Assembly: GCA_019843655.1 (NCBI GenBank)
Contig: JACDQD010000107.1
Location: 646,501-710,500 of the forward strand
DNA length: 64,000 bases
Reading direction: 5' to 3'
Origin: Lethocerus indicus
Lineage: Eukaryota > Arthropoda > Insecta > Hemiptera > Belostomatidae
Each line of letters begins with the position of its first letter. The first letter of the stretch is position 1. Position numbers and translations under genes: made by a program. Below are positions 1 to 12,900 of the stretch, piece after piece. Below the pieces are notes generated by a model. The model was not told the origin of the DNA, searched no databases, and worked only from the letters and a program-made list of their open reading frames with translations.

Positions 1-2980
1 GAGTCTCGGGGCGATTCGTTACCGGCGTGTCCTTATTTAAACAGAGAAGAGGAAAACAGTCGGGTTTAGTGGCTCTAAATTAGAGGGGTCCACTCTAAAT
101 GTACTTGTCAAGTGTTGGGATTCCAGGCCTGGCCAACACACCGACGGTGGACGCCTCCAGAGCCGCTACGGTTTTACTATATAAAACAGGTTCCACTCCT
201 TTTTACCGCCTATTCCTTCCTTTATTGCCCAATGTTTTATTTCTCCAATGGTGCCAGTTTTATTCCCCCGGGCCCCCCTTTTTATTTCTACCGCGTAAAT
301 AACATCGGTTTCACGTCTTTTTTAGAACAATAATAAAAACCCGGAGAGCCGTGCGTTAAAATGCCGATTGATTCTCCTCGGCGGTAGATTTCAAATCTGA
401 AAAATAATGCGAAAACACTGAAACCTACACCGATTTTTTCTCTTCACTCTTTAATTCCGTTGCCCGTGGACCACTCTATAACTATTTCAATTTACAATCA
501 GTATGAGTACATCAATGTACTCAGAACTGTAACAGTTGTAACAGTTGATTGTACAAGGAATAGAACAAACAAGCAATACAATTATTTTTCCTCTATATTA
601 TCTTTCAATTCTTGTGTCAAAGAGGTTTGGCGAATTAACTTCCATGGTGCCAACCAGCTTCTTTATTCCATCTCTGAATGTGGGTCTGAAGTTTAAGAGA
701 TGGTCTCAGTTAATTCAATTACAAATTTTCAGATCGATGAAGAATGGACAGCTCGTGACCCTGTATTCCATTCCTATCTTGATTCGAAACGAACTTTCGG
801 GTAAGGGTCAATGCATACACCTTCAATTCTAAGGGCATAAAATATGCCTAATTTGAATTTACACTGTATCCCGTTATTTTTGGAGCGGTTGATATTCCCA
901 AACATTCGTCGTCCCCGCATTTAAGGTACAGCTGGAATGATGAGTTAATTATGACACCTTACCGATCCCATATTACTGCCGGCTTAATCTCGTTCCGTCT
1001 TAATAAGATATTCCGGGCCTTACGTTCGTAAAATCTCATTTTCGATTCCCAAGTACATAAATTAAACGTCTAAAAATCTCATTGGAATTAATCCGGGCTG
1101 TATATGGGGGGGCGCCTCCCACGCGAGGGCCAGGCCTCCCGCCCGGCTCGGGACCGACAATTACGAAACCGCGGGTCCAATTGAGTTACAAGGATTTCAT
1201 GTTGTGATGCTAATGACGATGATATATTTCAGCGGACGTCTGGGCCTCTATATTGCGATTATTATCTCGTCGTACATCGGCCTTATCCCTTAATAACTTC
1301 ATACGCCTGGCTTGAGTTCCGTCCAGAAAGAATTGCTTGGTCCTCAGAGATCCCGAACCGATTGTAGAGGCGAAGTTTCTTCATTCGCCCTCATGGATAT
1401 TTTATCATAACAACCTTTTATTATATCGTATATGTAACTAACAATGATGTCTTATTTCTTTACGAATTAAAAAAAAATATGAAAACAGGTTTTCGAAATA
1501 TGTTGGGTTTTGTGTAGTTAAATGAGATTGGCTAGTGTTCATCTAATTATGTAACTCGCTTAATAGAATTGAAGTTAACATCGTTGAAACTGTTTTCAAA
1601 TCATCTTTCTCTCACTTCTAGATTCTGTTCACTGGGAATAAAAGTGGGAATTTCATCGAAGGTTGGAGGTGTAGGGTTAAGCGAATCTATTGTATCGGTA
1701 TATATGTTTATTCACCAACCGTTGTAACTGAGATAATGTTTAGTCAGGTTAACTGCCGGTCCGATTTCGCTCTGCCGCCTATTCACACAGCGTATAATAA
1801 ACCACACAGTTTATTACGTCACCGTCGTTGGCCTCCTGCCTCTCGAGGGCTCTATAACAAGTCCCTGCTTTACAACCGGCGGGGATAAGTATATTTCATT
1901 ATAATAAAGCGCCCTTATAAAAATATCATACTATATTCGGGGCTTATGTCTTCAACGACGCCCGGCTGATCGAGGTTTCGGGGTTTATGTAAGGCGCCTA
2001 CGCTTTTCCTTTAGTCCATTTGTAATCCGAATCGAGTGAAGGCAAGTCTTTTCACTTTTTCCAAGCCGAGATTGGATGTTACGTAAAGGATAAATATTAA
2101 AATATACACACTATGTAATCTAACGACGGATTGTTAAATGTCCGTGGAATGATCAAGTTTCATATCTGTATTCATTAATATATAGGCCAAAGAGAGTATC
2201 TAAATACTAACATACAACCGGAAGATGAGAGAATTATCGGTGTAAAACAAGAATATATATTGATATAGGATAGGTTTCGATATAATTGGCAGTGATTAGG
2301 CGGTGACCGGGTCCTGGGTGGTTAATGACTTAATAGTTTGGGGCTCCGATGCCAGGTGTTTGGGCATTAGGTGATTACCTGGGCTCCTACTAGCCGCTCT
2401 GAAAAAGTCCATGTTCCTCCCTCCCTTTTCTTCTTAAGGCCCTACCTCATTATTCTCGAGTTAAGTTATCATCGTATTACTGAAACAGCCGGGTCTCGAG
2501 GAACCGCATTCACCGCGCTGCCCGGAGGCCATGGAAAACATTTAAATTTAGCACAGTTTGCGTTTCTTTTATTATCGTGGTTATAAAGTTAGGATTTCGC
2601 CGGTAACTTTGAGTAAAAAAATGACACTAATATGGATCCTGTATTCCGTCGTACTTTAGGCGACATCGAATTTATAAGACGAGCCGTCTTAATTTTTGAA
2701 TAAAGTAATCTAATTAATTGGACCCTCCGGATGAAATTCGTTCCGCGTGCCGAATTCGATTTTAAAGTGCGGCCCGAAACGAAGGAGCAATGCCTGAGAT
2801 CGGTCGGCGGCAGTTAATTCCTTAAAGGAAGACTGAAGCGGTATAATGATGTCTTCTGGGGCCGAGTGTTGGAGAGATTTTTAGTACAGAACAGGTGGCT
2901 GAGGAGAGGGGCAGCGGACGGAGGAATGAGGCCCTAACAGGCGCAGGGAACACCGGAGTAATAAAGATACACGGGGTGAC
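1..2980. other. Gene-free AT-rich sequence
   Basis: Open frames are under 100 codons and show no recognisable family, and no RNA gene was seen. A small GC-rich patch lies near 1105-1170. Confidence 0.6.
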
Positions 2981-3265
2981 CCCCAAATGGAGAGAAAGAA
3001 AGAGGGTGAGAGAAACAGAAAGAGATAGAGTGAGAGAGTGAAAGAGAGCCCGAACACGAGAGGAAGAAAGAGAAGTGAGAGGAGGGAGGGAGGGAGTGAG
3101 TGGGTGCTAGCGGGGGAGTCGAACAGAGATATAGTCGAAGAGAAGAGAGATGCTCTCCCGACGGAGGAGGAAGAGGAGGAGGATGAGGAGCAGGAGAAAG
3201 AAGAGGAGGAGGAGGAGGAGGAGAAGGAGGAGGAGAAGGAGGAGGAGGAGGAGGAGACCCTCTAC
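2981..3265. repeat. Purine-rich tract, GA then GAG/GAA repeats
   Basis: The + strand is almost all G and A for nearly 300 bases: first irregular GAGA/AAAG repeats, then imperfect GAG/GAA triplets from about 3165. The Glu/Lys frame on + and the Pro/Leu/Ser frames on - come from this low complexity and are not called as genes. Such tracts can adopt triplex (H-DNA) structure and can bind GAGA-type factors. Confidence 0.85.
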
Positions 3266-3398
3266 TAACCGGCGTGAAAACATGTAGGGCAGGCCCGTCC
3301 ACACGGGCACCTACAACCCCAATCAAGTTCCCGTTCCATTGTTGGCCGGCTTTGTTGGCAAATAGTCGCGACTACACTTGTTTTGTACTCCTTTGCCT

Positions 3399-3458
3399 TT
3401 ACTTAGTCATGCCTTTTACGGACACGACGTTATCGAGGTATGAAATCTTAGTCTTCCA
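3399..3458 (+). repeat. Diverged direct repeat, first copy
   Basis: It starts with TTACTTAGTC and ends with ATCTTAGTCTTCCA, both shared exactly with the copy at 3732. The inner words TTTTACG, ACAC and TATG are also kept in order. The period is about 333 bases. No homology to a known element was recognised. Confidence 0.6.
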
Positions 3459-3731
3459 CTTCTGGATGATACATCACTAATGTCCCTGTAATGTCCTAAT
3501 TGTCGAGCGATTCAATGCAATTGGCCAACGAAGTTTCAAACCTAACTTTTTCAAAGATAAACGACTAATTACATTACCGAATATACCATACATATTACAT
3601 ATACATACCTATTCGATTTGAACGTCGATTGTATATGTTGAATCACGCAACCTTTACCATAGTAGTCAGACGATTTCATTATTTGTTCCTTTAATATTGT
3701 TTGCGAATATTTGTTCCTAATCTTGTTGCTA

Positions 3732-3792
3732 TTACTTAGTCTTTGCTTTTACGAACACAAAATGATGGATCGTATGGTATCTTAGTCTTCCA
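3732..3792 (+). repeat. Diverged direct repeat, second copy
   Basis: This is the partner of 3399-3458, in the same orientation and with the same word order. Similarity fades quickly on both sides, so this is either a short old duplication or the paired ends of a decayed element. Confidence 0.6.
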
Positions 3793-6700
3793 TTCACGAC
3801 TCTTTACATGCTGTAAAATGGGTGAAAGCATCCTTACTTTAAATATTGAACCCAATTACACAACAACAGGAAAGGGAAATTCCGAACAAGATGACACACT
3901 ACCACCCTCCTCCAGCAACCAAATTCATTTGAGTATACAGAAAATGTAGTAATATATATGTTATTGCTAACCGTATTGCAACATTGCAAGAATTTCAGTT
4001 GTATAACTCTTAGTGTTAGATTTTTATTTTAAAGATAAATAGTTTAAATTCTGAATAAAATTTATGTTTAAAATTGACATATAATGCAATATGCAGTGTG
4101 TTTCTATACATGATGTGGAATATACAAGATTGTCCAAAATGACATCTAATTTATTTCTGCTAAATACATAATCAAGTCGAGGGACGCATGCCGGACAGGG
4201 CGTTAACGCTCGGTCAGGCCAAATGAAAAAAAAGCATTCGTACTCTGATAAAGATCGAACCGAGGATCCGTTTTTTAACCGGGCATAATGAAGAGGTCAT
4301 AAGTGACAGTGAACAGCCACGGAGTCGGCACCACTTAAACCCGGTTTAATAAATAATGATCATTATCCAAACAAGCAAGACACAAAACAAGTGTTCCATT
4401 CATGTGCGCGGCACATGGCGGTCTTTACCCGGCAGGAAATGTAAACTCTCGCAGTTAACTACTCACTGCACTGTTCTTGGTGTTTTTTTCTCGCCCATAT
4501 TAAAGAGATCGGCTCCTATAAGACATTAGAAAAGTGTTTAAATTCCAATATGTTTCCTACTTACAGTGGCCGCTCCTCTCCTTCGCAGTAGTTCCGTTCT
4601 ATTCCTCCAGTTGCTGAGGAGTAGAAATTACATTACTTCATCCTTCAATTATTCCATGAATATGGTGTATATTTTACTTAAGGAGGAAGGTCACTCGACA
4701 TATTGTACTTCAATAACAGCGAAGTGTTAATTAATTGAAATCAACGATTCAACTTCAGGAATTATCATCAATCGGGTGGATACCTCGGATAGTCTTCATA
4801 AAAGACATAAAATTACATTACAAATCTGAAGAAATTGAGCTCGCCTATAATTTATATTCGCTACATGTAGTGGCTGAACTCGAATTTGAACTAACTGCAA
4901 TTATTAAAGTATAGCACGATCTCTCGGACTAGATTGGTCAATATTAACGGCCTCAAGTGTCCACTTGAAAGCTGCACACTATCTCGCTCGCCCCGTTGAT
5001 TGGAGCTTTCTGGTCAAGCTTGTACGGGCTTCTAAATTAGTTTTGCGTGTTTAAAGACTGGAATTTGGTTAGGGCCGGTGAGGAGGTATCGTCAGGGTGC
5101 CGGGGCGCTGAGCAAACAATCGTGGGCCGCAGGAGAGAGAGCCCCGTGGTACGGGTGCGTACGCGCGGCCCCGGCAATAATATAGTGTTTGGGCTTTTTG
5201 ATTTATGGCGGCATTTGCGTCATTAATCAAATGTAATAGATTGCCGTTGTGGGGCATCCACGACGCACGCTCTCCTGTCTTCATCGTATATTCCTCCTCC
5301 GGGCGAGATGTTCCTCCCGCTCTCTGCTCCAACAACGAGCTCCCTTTTTCTTGCCGGGCCACGAGAAAAAGTACACTGTCGCAATTAAAAATACTAAACG
5401 CATCCAGATACCCAGATCCGAGAGGGTACCGAGCGACGTTCCTAATGAACGACGGACCAGAAAAACGGACCGGGAACGCGTCAATCATTTATCTTCTATT
5501 TATTATTCTCTTTGTTATGCAAATACGATATGAATATTCATCGGCTAGGGCCCGGGCCGCATTTCGTGTTGCGAACGGAAAGGAATGCACGGGCATTGTT
5601 TTTCAGTACGCTCCCCTCGTTTACGATCCTCGGATAATACAGATTGAAACATGAGTAGGCGTAGTATTGTGTCTTCACTTTCTACAGAATTTACTTTTTA
5701 ATGACTCCCCGTGAAATATCTACGTGCCCAGTTTACGGCCCTGCCAGTGCCTTTGATATTCATAAAATTACGCACGTATTTATAGACGTGTACGTTTCAT
5801 TTAAGTACCGCCGTTTGTTAATTCGTTAGGAATATTTTACCAGTACTCGACAGCTTTCCCAGTATCTAAACGTTATTTCCGTTAATATAATCCTACTTAA
5901 ATAGATTCACCGAGATAGACTGTTATAACATGGAGTGTCCGGTGGTGTGTCTCGTATGTTTACGACCAGGTTAAAACTATTGAAAGTCAAATGATTAATT
6001 GTTTTTGAAATATTATCGCACGACATCTTACGGTAATCTACAGGAGACGAAACGATCGACAGGTTGATAAGTGTAAATGAGAAAACGCTTAGTTGTCTTC
6101 GAAAGTGTGATAACGTATTTCGCTATGTGATAACATATTATATATATCGGGAGCGGACTAGACGTATAATCGAGTATTACTGTGGCGGTGGACGAGGAGC
6201 GGGCATAAATTGGCCGCGGTATTGACATAAATTATAGACTGGCGTGTAATCAATCGATTTCATTTTATTTCCTCTGGCAGAGAATAAATAAATAATTAAA
6301 CATAATTACGACAAATTACCGCCAGCTATCCTCGGTTCGAAGTTCTCGAATGTAAATTGAAATTGAAAAATAGTCAGAATTAAATTGTCGGTCCCGGATA
6401 ATGAATATTACAGGAAGCGGTGGGCGACGAATGCGATTGATATACAACGCGGGTTAATGAATAATGAGGATTCTTTTTTATTAACGCGAGGAAGGGGGAA
6501 TTTACATTAGAAACGGGGACAGCGGCCCGAATGCGAATCGTTAATTATTTTTTTCTTTTCGAGAAAGGTAAAAGGCGTCGGCGCGAGGCGACGGAACACG
6601 TGTTCTGGCCGTTGTTAATGATGTAGCGCCTCCAGGGATGGGCCCAACCAGAAATTCTATTTCTCAACTCACTTAATTACCCGACGAACCTGTCGATTCG

Positions 6701-6911
6701 CAAATGGCCCCGGGGGCTTTTCGAGGTAAGTCTGGTTTAAGTCGTCTTGTCTGTTTGGGGAGGGGAGGCCATTAGGGGTTTGCGCCCCCCAATCACTGTC
6801 AGTGTAGCTCATCTCCTCACCGATTGACTCATTACAGTACGCTAGAAACCCTTTCGTATATGGTAGCCCAATATCAAATTAAATACCTAAGCTCCTGTAA
6901 TAAAATTATAA

Positions 6912-6960
6912 ACGAAAATAAATATTTCAGAGGTTTTTTCATTCTAATATTTATTTTCGT
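6912..6960. repeat. Perfect inverted repeat, 15-bp arms, 19-base loop
   Basis: The arm ACGAAAATAAATATT (6912-6926) is exactly complementary to 6946-6960. The loop (6927-6945) is T-rich. Transcription in either direction would give a stem-loop. No flanking target duplication was noticed. Confidence 0.85.
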
Positions 6961-8918
6961 AATATAAGACTTTTTGTAGATCTCGAGGACATTCGAGGAT
7001 GTTCTTTTTAAAATCGGTTTTAAAGTGGATTTTTCTAAAATGTAAGGTATGTCAAAAACAAACCCGAAAGAACGGCTTTACGGGCCTGAGTAGGTGGATG
7101 AGGCCACATTGTTTAACGTTTATACCCTTCAACCCTAATCATGCTAATCAACTGTACAACAATTGTAGACTGCAATTAACGCGACCCGCCCCCTGTATCG
7201 GTTCTTAATTTATTTCCTATTGTTCCCCAAAACCTCTGTCATAAGTTATCACGCTCATAAATCCGAGAAGAGTAACTTAATCCAAACGGGTAACAATGAC
7301 CCGGTTGATTGTATCATACTAGAAGATAAGGAAACATCGATCTTTAAGCTTAGACCAGCATCAAAGATAAATTTATTTCACTAGAATAGCTGTGATGTGA
7401 CAGCGAACGTGTGCTAATATTTTGAGACAGAGCTGTCCGAGTGATTGAACGATTAGCTGAAAAGTATGGCCTCGGGATTTTGAACAACTTTTCAGATCTC
7501 AGCTTAGTATTATACGCATATTGTAATTTTACTATACATACATACAACGTACATAAACATTACATACTACACATAAATATAATAAATAATTTAAAGTATT
7601 CGTAAATCTCCGTTTCGGCCTTTGATTTGCGTCCACGAGTGCTTATACGAGCGAAAAAAATTAGAGATTTCTGCACCGTAATGCTGTCTACAATCGAAGT
7701 GTTTTAATAATTTAATTTATTTCCCGGCGGTTGATAAATACGTTACCTTAATAAACTGATTGTAATTCATTTGGGGCGCGGAACCCCTACACATTTTTCT
7801 CTCCCGACGCGAAAATTACTCGGGCCGCCTAATTGAAATTTCTCCTTTATTAAGGCAACGGTAGTCAAACATCCTCCGTAATTATTGTTATCAACCTGTT
7901 ATTGGGGGTCCGGTCAATAATTTAATGCTGGAGCTCCAATTTATATTCGGTGCCGGCGTCAATTTGCATCGTGGGGGGGAAGGCGGCGCCCGCTCGTCTT
8001 TATATTTTCCGAAGGTTCACCCGGTAATAGGCCGGAAAAGAAAATACGCTTAATAACCGGGCCGCGGCGAAGATAAATGATTTCTTCGGTGAACGCTCCG
8101 CTGATAAATGAGCGTGTAAATGTACGATGTACCTATCCGGGGCCCCGGGGTCGTGTAAATGATGAGGTTTACACGGGGCACTAATGCCGCCTGACGTCGG
8201 GCCGCTTAGACGGTCGCAGATCGATCGCCCGTCGGCCGGCTCTGACCTCCGCTACCGGAACTAGTCCCCAACCCCCCGGCTAGTTATCTAAACCGTTTCA
8301 GATTGGCAGCTTCGAACTGGAACCCCAGAAGATGAAGATCGCGGCCGACGGAGTTATCGCGTCCCATATTACTCACTTCGCTCCCATCGCCCAGTTTCCA
8401 TTCTGAATGAGTTCGACAAACTACAAAAAATTGTAGTTGTACTATGAAAAATAAGGTTTTATTTTAGAATCCGAAAGATTAGGCTAGCGGAAGAGGGGGT
8501 TCTGCATCTAACACGCGGTCGGAATTATCGCTAACTTCCCAAATCAGAGACTGATTCAGGATTAGACGAGTTCTAGAGATTCGTTGGATCAATTTCAAAT
8601 ATTGAATAAAATATAGATATATAGATAAAATCAAATTTTAAAATTTGTGCATAAAATGAATTTATCGAACCCGAGCATAAACAACTGTAATACAGAATGG
8701 GAATGTACCGAAATAATAAGCTCATAATCTCGATATAATATTGTTTGTAATTCCTAAATACTGTTCGTGATGTTCGCGGGTTCGCTGCGTCAGTAAGCCT
8801 GCGGTAACTGGAAGTAATGCAAGTTCCTCTGATTCCGTGCGGTTGCGAAGGGACCGCAACGGTGTTAGGAATGCGGGGGATTGCGGTAAGGCGGCAAATT
8901 AACAGTTGTCGCTAATCG

Positions 8919-8961
8919 GTGGAGAGGGGGGGGGGTAGTGTCGGGGCGGCTTGTCGGGCCC
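8919..8961 (+). other. G-rich run with a ten-G homopolymer
   Basis: A ten-G run (about 8926-8935) is followed by further G3-G4 runs, inside a GC-rich island. Confidence 0.4.
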
Positions 8962-9929
8962 GGTCCTAAGTCTGGGCCGGTAATGGGGCAGGTCGTCGTC
9001 GAGGGACCCCCCCTCGGGTAATTGGCGGGTAGTGTGTGGCCCGCCCACCGGTGACGGCTTTATGTTCCCACGAGTCACAGCACAGCTCTCTTTCGCCCAC
9101 CCTCGCCATCTCTCGCCGCCTCCGGCCCAATCGCCCTTTTTTATACCGCCGATCCGAACCGAGCACGCCCCCGCCCATAACATGAGCCGGCTCATCGTTC
9201 TTGGCGGCGGTGTCACGCCGCGATCAATCCGGGAATAATAACATTGGAGACTGGCAGGCTTCGCTTCGGGTGTTGGAGTGCGTGTATCTTCGCCCACCAG
9301 CCACACGAGTTTTATGAACGAGGAATGCATCTCGTAGAATAAAATAAATATAATTTTTATCGGATAGAAAAATGATTAAAGGACTGATAAAATCTTGAAA
9401 CAAATGGACTGAGTTATATAAAATATACAAGTATATGACATATACATGTATTGGCAATTCGAATTATTAAAATGTATAGTTAACAACTATTTGTGATCCT
9501 TTTATTAGCCGGTTACTTTTGGCACGTTTGTCTGTAAGATACGTTCATACGATATTTGTCCCTTTACAATAATTCTCAGCATGGGTCTATCGTGTGCGGG
9601 GCTGAAGTGTCCGCTTATCCCGGGCGGACTGGAATCCCCGAATGAATTATAAAACTCCCGTTTAAAAGGGGTGACTCGTCGTAGTTTGTATGCAACGCGT
9701 GAAGGTGTCAGGATAGGATTAAGTATCCTATTAGAATATTACTTGGATCGCGGGAATGTATTTTTGGTTACCGACGGGCTGCCAACATCCGGGGGGGGGA
9801 CCGTTGAACATCGACTACCGTTGAAGCTCCTGCCAAGTTGGTTATGAAGATGTCACTATTAATATTAACTAGATTTACTTCAAGGAATCAACCGGAGAAA
9901 AAATAAATATAGCATAAATGGTATATACA

Positions 9930-9940
9930 TAAATAAATAA

Positions 9941-9990
<50 letters not shown>
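9930..9990. repeat. (AAAT)n then (AT)n microsatellite
   Basis: A short AAAT run (9930-9945) passes into about 23 uninterrupted AT units (9944-9989). The Ile/Tyr-rich minus-strand frame across it is an artefact of this repeat. Confidence 0.95.
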
Positions 9991-9991
<1 letters not shown>

Positions 9992-12900
9992 GAGTAACCT
10001 AATTTTTTACCTTTTATTCGGTGTGAAAGGTATTCAGAGAGCATTAGCTTAATTAGTCTGTTTACCTCAAATTTATATTCTAGTACCACGTACTTTTTTG
10101 AAGTTTGATAATAAACATTTGAAAAAATTGTAGTGGTGATGAAATCGCCATGAAGTGGCGAGCTTACATTTACAAAACAATAGGTTTGCGCATTCTGTTC
10201 CAAACCCTCCACTTTGGATGCCCGAGGGTTCCATCCTTGTAGTTCATAATAATTTCATTAGCCAGACCCCTCCCCTCTTCGGAGAACAATGGGTAAACTC
10301 TTTTCTACCTTTTTTCCGTTCAGATAGAGAACTCTGATACTGTAAAATTAATTTGTCCATTTTTCTCTAAAATAGTTGTATCGAGCGTTATAATTTAAAC
10401 GCGGGTGCGCTGTTTTTTCCTTTTAGCCCCTACCAAACAATCTCGAGGGGAGAAATTATTTTTCTGGGAAAATGATTTTCAGTTTTTTTTAAATTAAAAG
10501 ATTTGCATCATCAGGTGTAAACTTGGTTTGATGATAGTAAGAACTCAAAGAAGAATGAAAATATTCGTTTAATTAATTAAAAGTAATTAGAGGCGAAATC
10601 CTGAAAACACGTCCACCCGAAAGTTTAGTCAGATAACTACGGATTTAATTATACCATACGGTGTATAAATTATATTTTTCAGAAGAAACGTTAATTAGTC
10701 AAGGTAATACATATAATGATTCGTTCACAGTAAGGTTCACAGGAGCTGATTGGTGGGTATATCTCATTCTCATTCAATTTCCTCCCTTATTCTAAGTTCG
10801 ATTAAAGTTTCGGCTTTTCGTTAACTTCATTAGCATTCTGATAACAACATAGAGAAGTTTATTTATGGACTGCCCATGAAGCATCCTTCAAGTATTCTGT
10901 TACTGGGATGAGATATAAAATTAAAGAAGGAGTACTAACCATAATAATAATCATTAGAAGCTATGGAGAAAGTAAAGTTCAAGAATAAAGTAAAATTTAT
11001 ATATTCTGAGTATTATTACATGTATTAAATTTTCTAATCTATTTATCAACCTTTTAGCCCCATTATTTTAACGGCCTGACTTTGACTGATTTATGGTTAT
11101 TGCTGGCAGTTTCCAATTTGAATAACGCTACTTGAAAGAACAGATGAAGTTATTTTCTTTTTCAAAATCATTACAGGCTATGAAAAAAATACTTCGAAAT
11201 TCAACTTTTGATGTGGTGGTACATTTCTTGGCGCAAGTAAATGTAGATAGCATCTAGAATGCGATATTAAAAGTAACATTTAATTATACCAGTTTTCAAT
11301 GACGATTTTAACTTCTGAAGTAATTTGTGTGTTATTCATGAAAAAATGAAGGTATTTTTTAATTATGGTTTTCTTGAAAACCACGTTTAAATGAGCCTTT
11401 ATTTAAAAAAAAATCATTAACCTGGTACAGGGACATATTTCTGGCCTTCCGTTAAAGTGGCTTAATTAAGGACTATAATTATTCTTGAAAAGGTAAAATA
11501 ATTTTTTTCGACATTTTACAACTTACGCATTCTGAACATTAAATCCGTATCTGAACCAAACATCAACATTTTTCTACATTTATACGCGTTCCTGAATTAA
11601 ATCATTCCTCGCAATTAATATTTGGGTTCCGTAATGAGCCCTTGTTTAAAATCAGATATAATACCCTCTGGATCATTTTAGTGTTTATCCGTCATTAATA
11701 TACACAATTTAAAATGAAGACATTAACTAAATAATAACATTGGGCTTCATTTTTTACTTAAACCCTGAGATAAAGCCTTGTGTTTCAGACTTCAAAGACA
11801 GTAATAATTTAGCTCTATTTCATCATCTATATGAAGGCACCATATTCATTACGTGTTTTATAAATATGCTATATTCTCAACGTAAATGGAGAGCCGTTAC
11901 CGGTAAAAGCGGTTAATTTTGTAGGCTTTTTAATATATGGTAATTCTTTTCAGAAAATATGTGTTATGTAAGAGGCCTTCGTGTATATACCGAACTTCTA
12001 TAGTTGAATTTTGACAGAACAATGCGTTACTTTAACAAGTTCTTGGGATATTTGGATACTTGAGCGTTCTAAACAGATACGCTTTCAGGAGCGGGAAACC
12101 ACTTTATGCAATCCATAAATCGAAGTGCATACTTCTGTAAGCCATTATTTTCAATTGTCTTCCTCTTCTTCTCACCATACGAAGATATTTTATTGGCTTC
12201 AAGAAGAAGCCATTCTTCTTCATTTCGCGTTTACTCCTCTGTTTTTTGCTACCCAGTAGTAGAGCACATTTTCTAAAACGATCAAGAACAGCATCCTACT
12301 ACTAAACTTGACCATTCATTCTTACGCACTGTAACGAATTCTTGGGCTTCAGGCTCAGACACCCGCAATTATAACCAAATCTCTTTTGGCCACTTTATTC
12401 CGGCCCCAGTCCTCAACCTCTCCACATACACATTCCATATGGACTAACTAGACTCGCATATATTTATTTTATGTACGCCTTTCTCTTAGCCAGTTGGGGG
12501 GTCTCCGACTTGAAGAAACTGTTGCCAACCGCTAGCTTTCTGGTGAACAGTCTGTAGGAGTGACGAAGAGACTGGAGTCCATTGGGGTTGCGGACGCGAG
12601 GGAACTCTGAAAGCGGACGAGTGTATCGGATGCCGGCCGGCCGGGGTGATGGTGGGGTTGGGGTCTGCTAGCAGATAGCGGCCATATTGGGAGCTCGGCC
12701 CCTCCCGTCCCACTCGGTACCTAATCAAAAGCACCGCCGCCAGCCGTTAGGTCCCTCTCGATTCGCGGCTACATCTCATTTAACATCTTATTTGTGGCCT
12801 TCTCCCCTTCGGATCTTCCCCCGCTTTCCCGCCGCTCCCCTGCGCCAACTTGCGTTATTCCAACTGAGTAAGTAGATTTAAATGCCTCTTAGGGAAAACT

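Larger units (their letters stand above)
3793..9929. other. Gene-free stretch with GC-rich patches
   Basis: No supported gene. GC-rich patches occur near 5090-5180, 8190-8360 and 8880-9240. The 7700-8230 part alternates short GC blocks with AATTTA/TAATTG words and one POU-type ATTTGCAT octamer (7962-7969), a texture typical of regulatory DNA. Conservation cannot be judged from one sequence. Confidence 0.5.

Noticed and set aside
2934..3326. Pro/Ser-rich minus frame and Glu/Lys-rich plus frame
   Set aside because: Both are translations of the purine tract; low complexity with no start context or homology.
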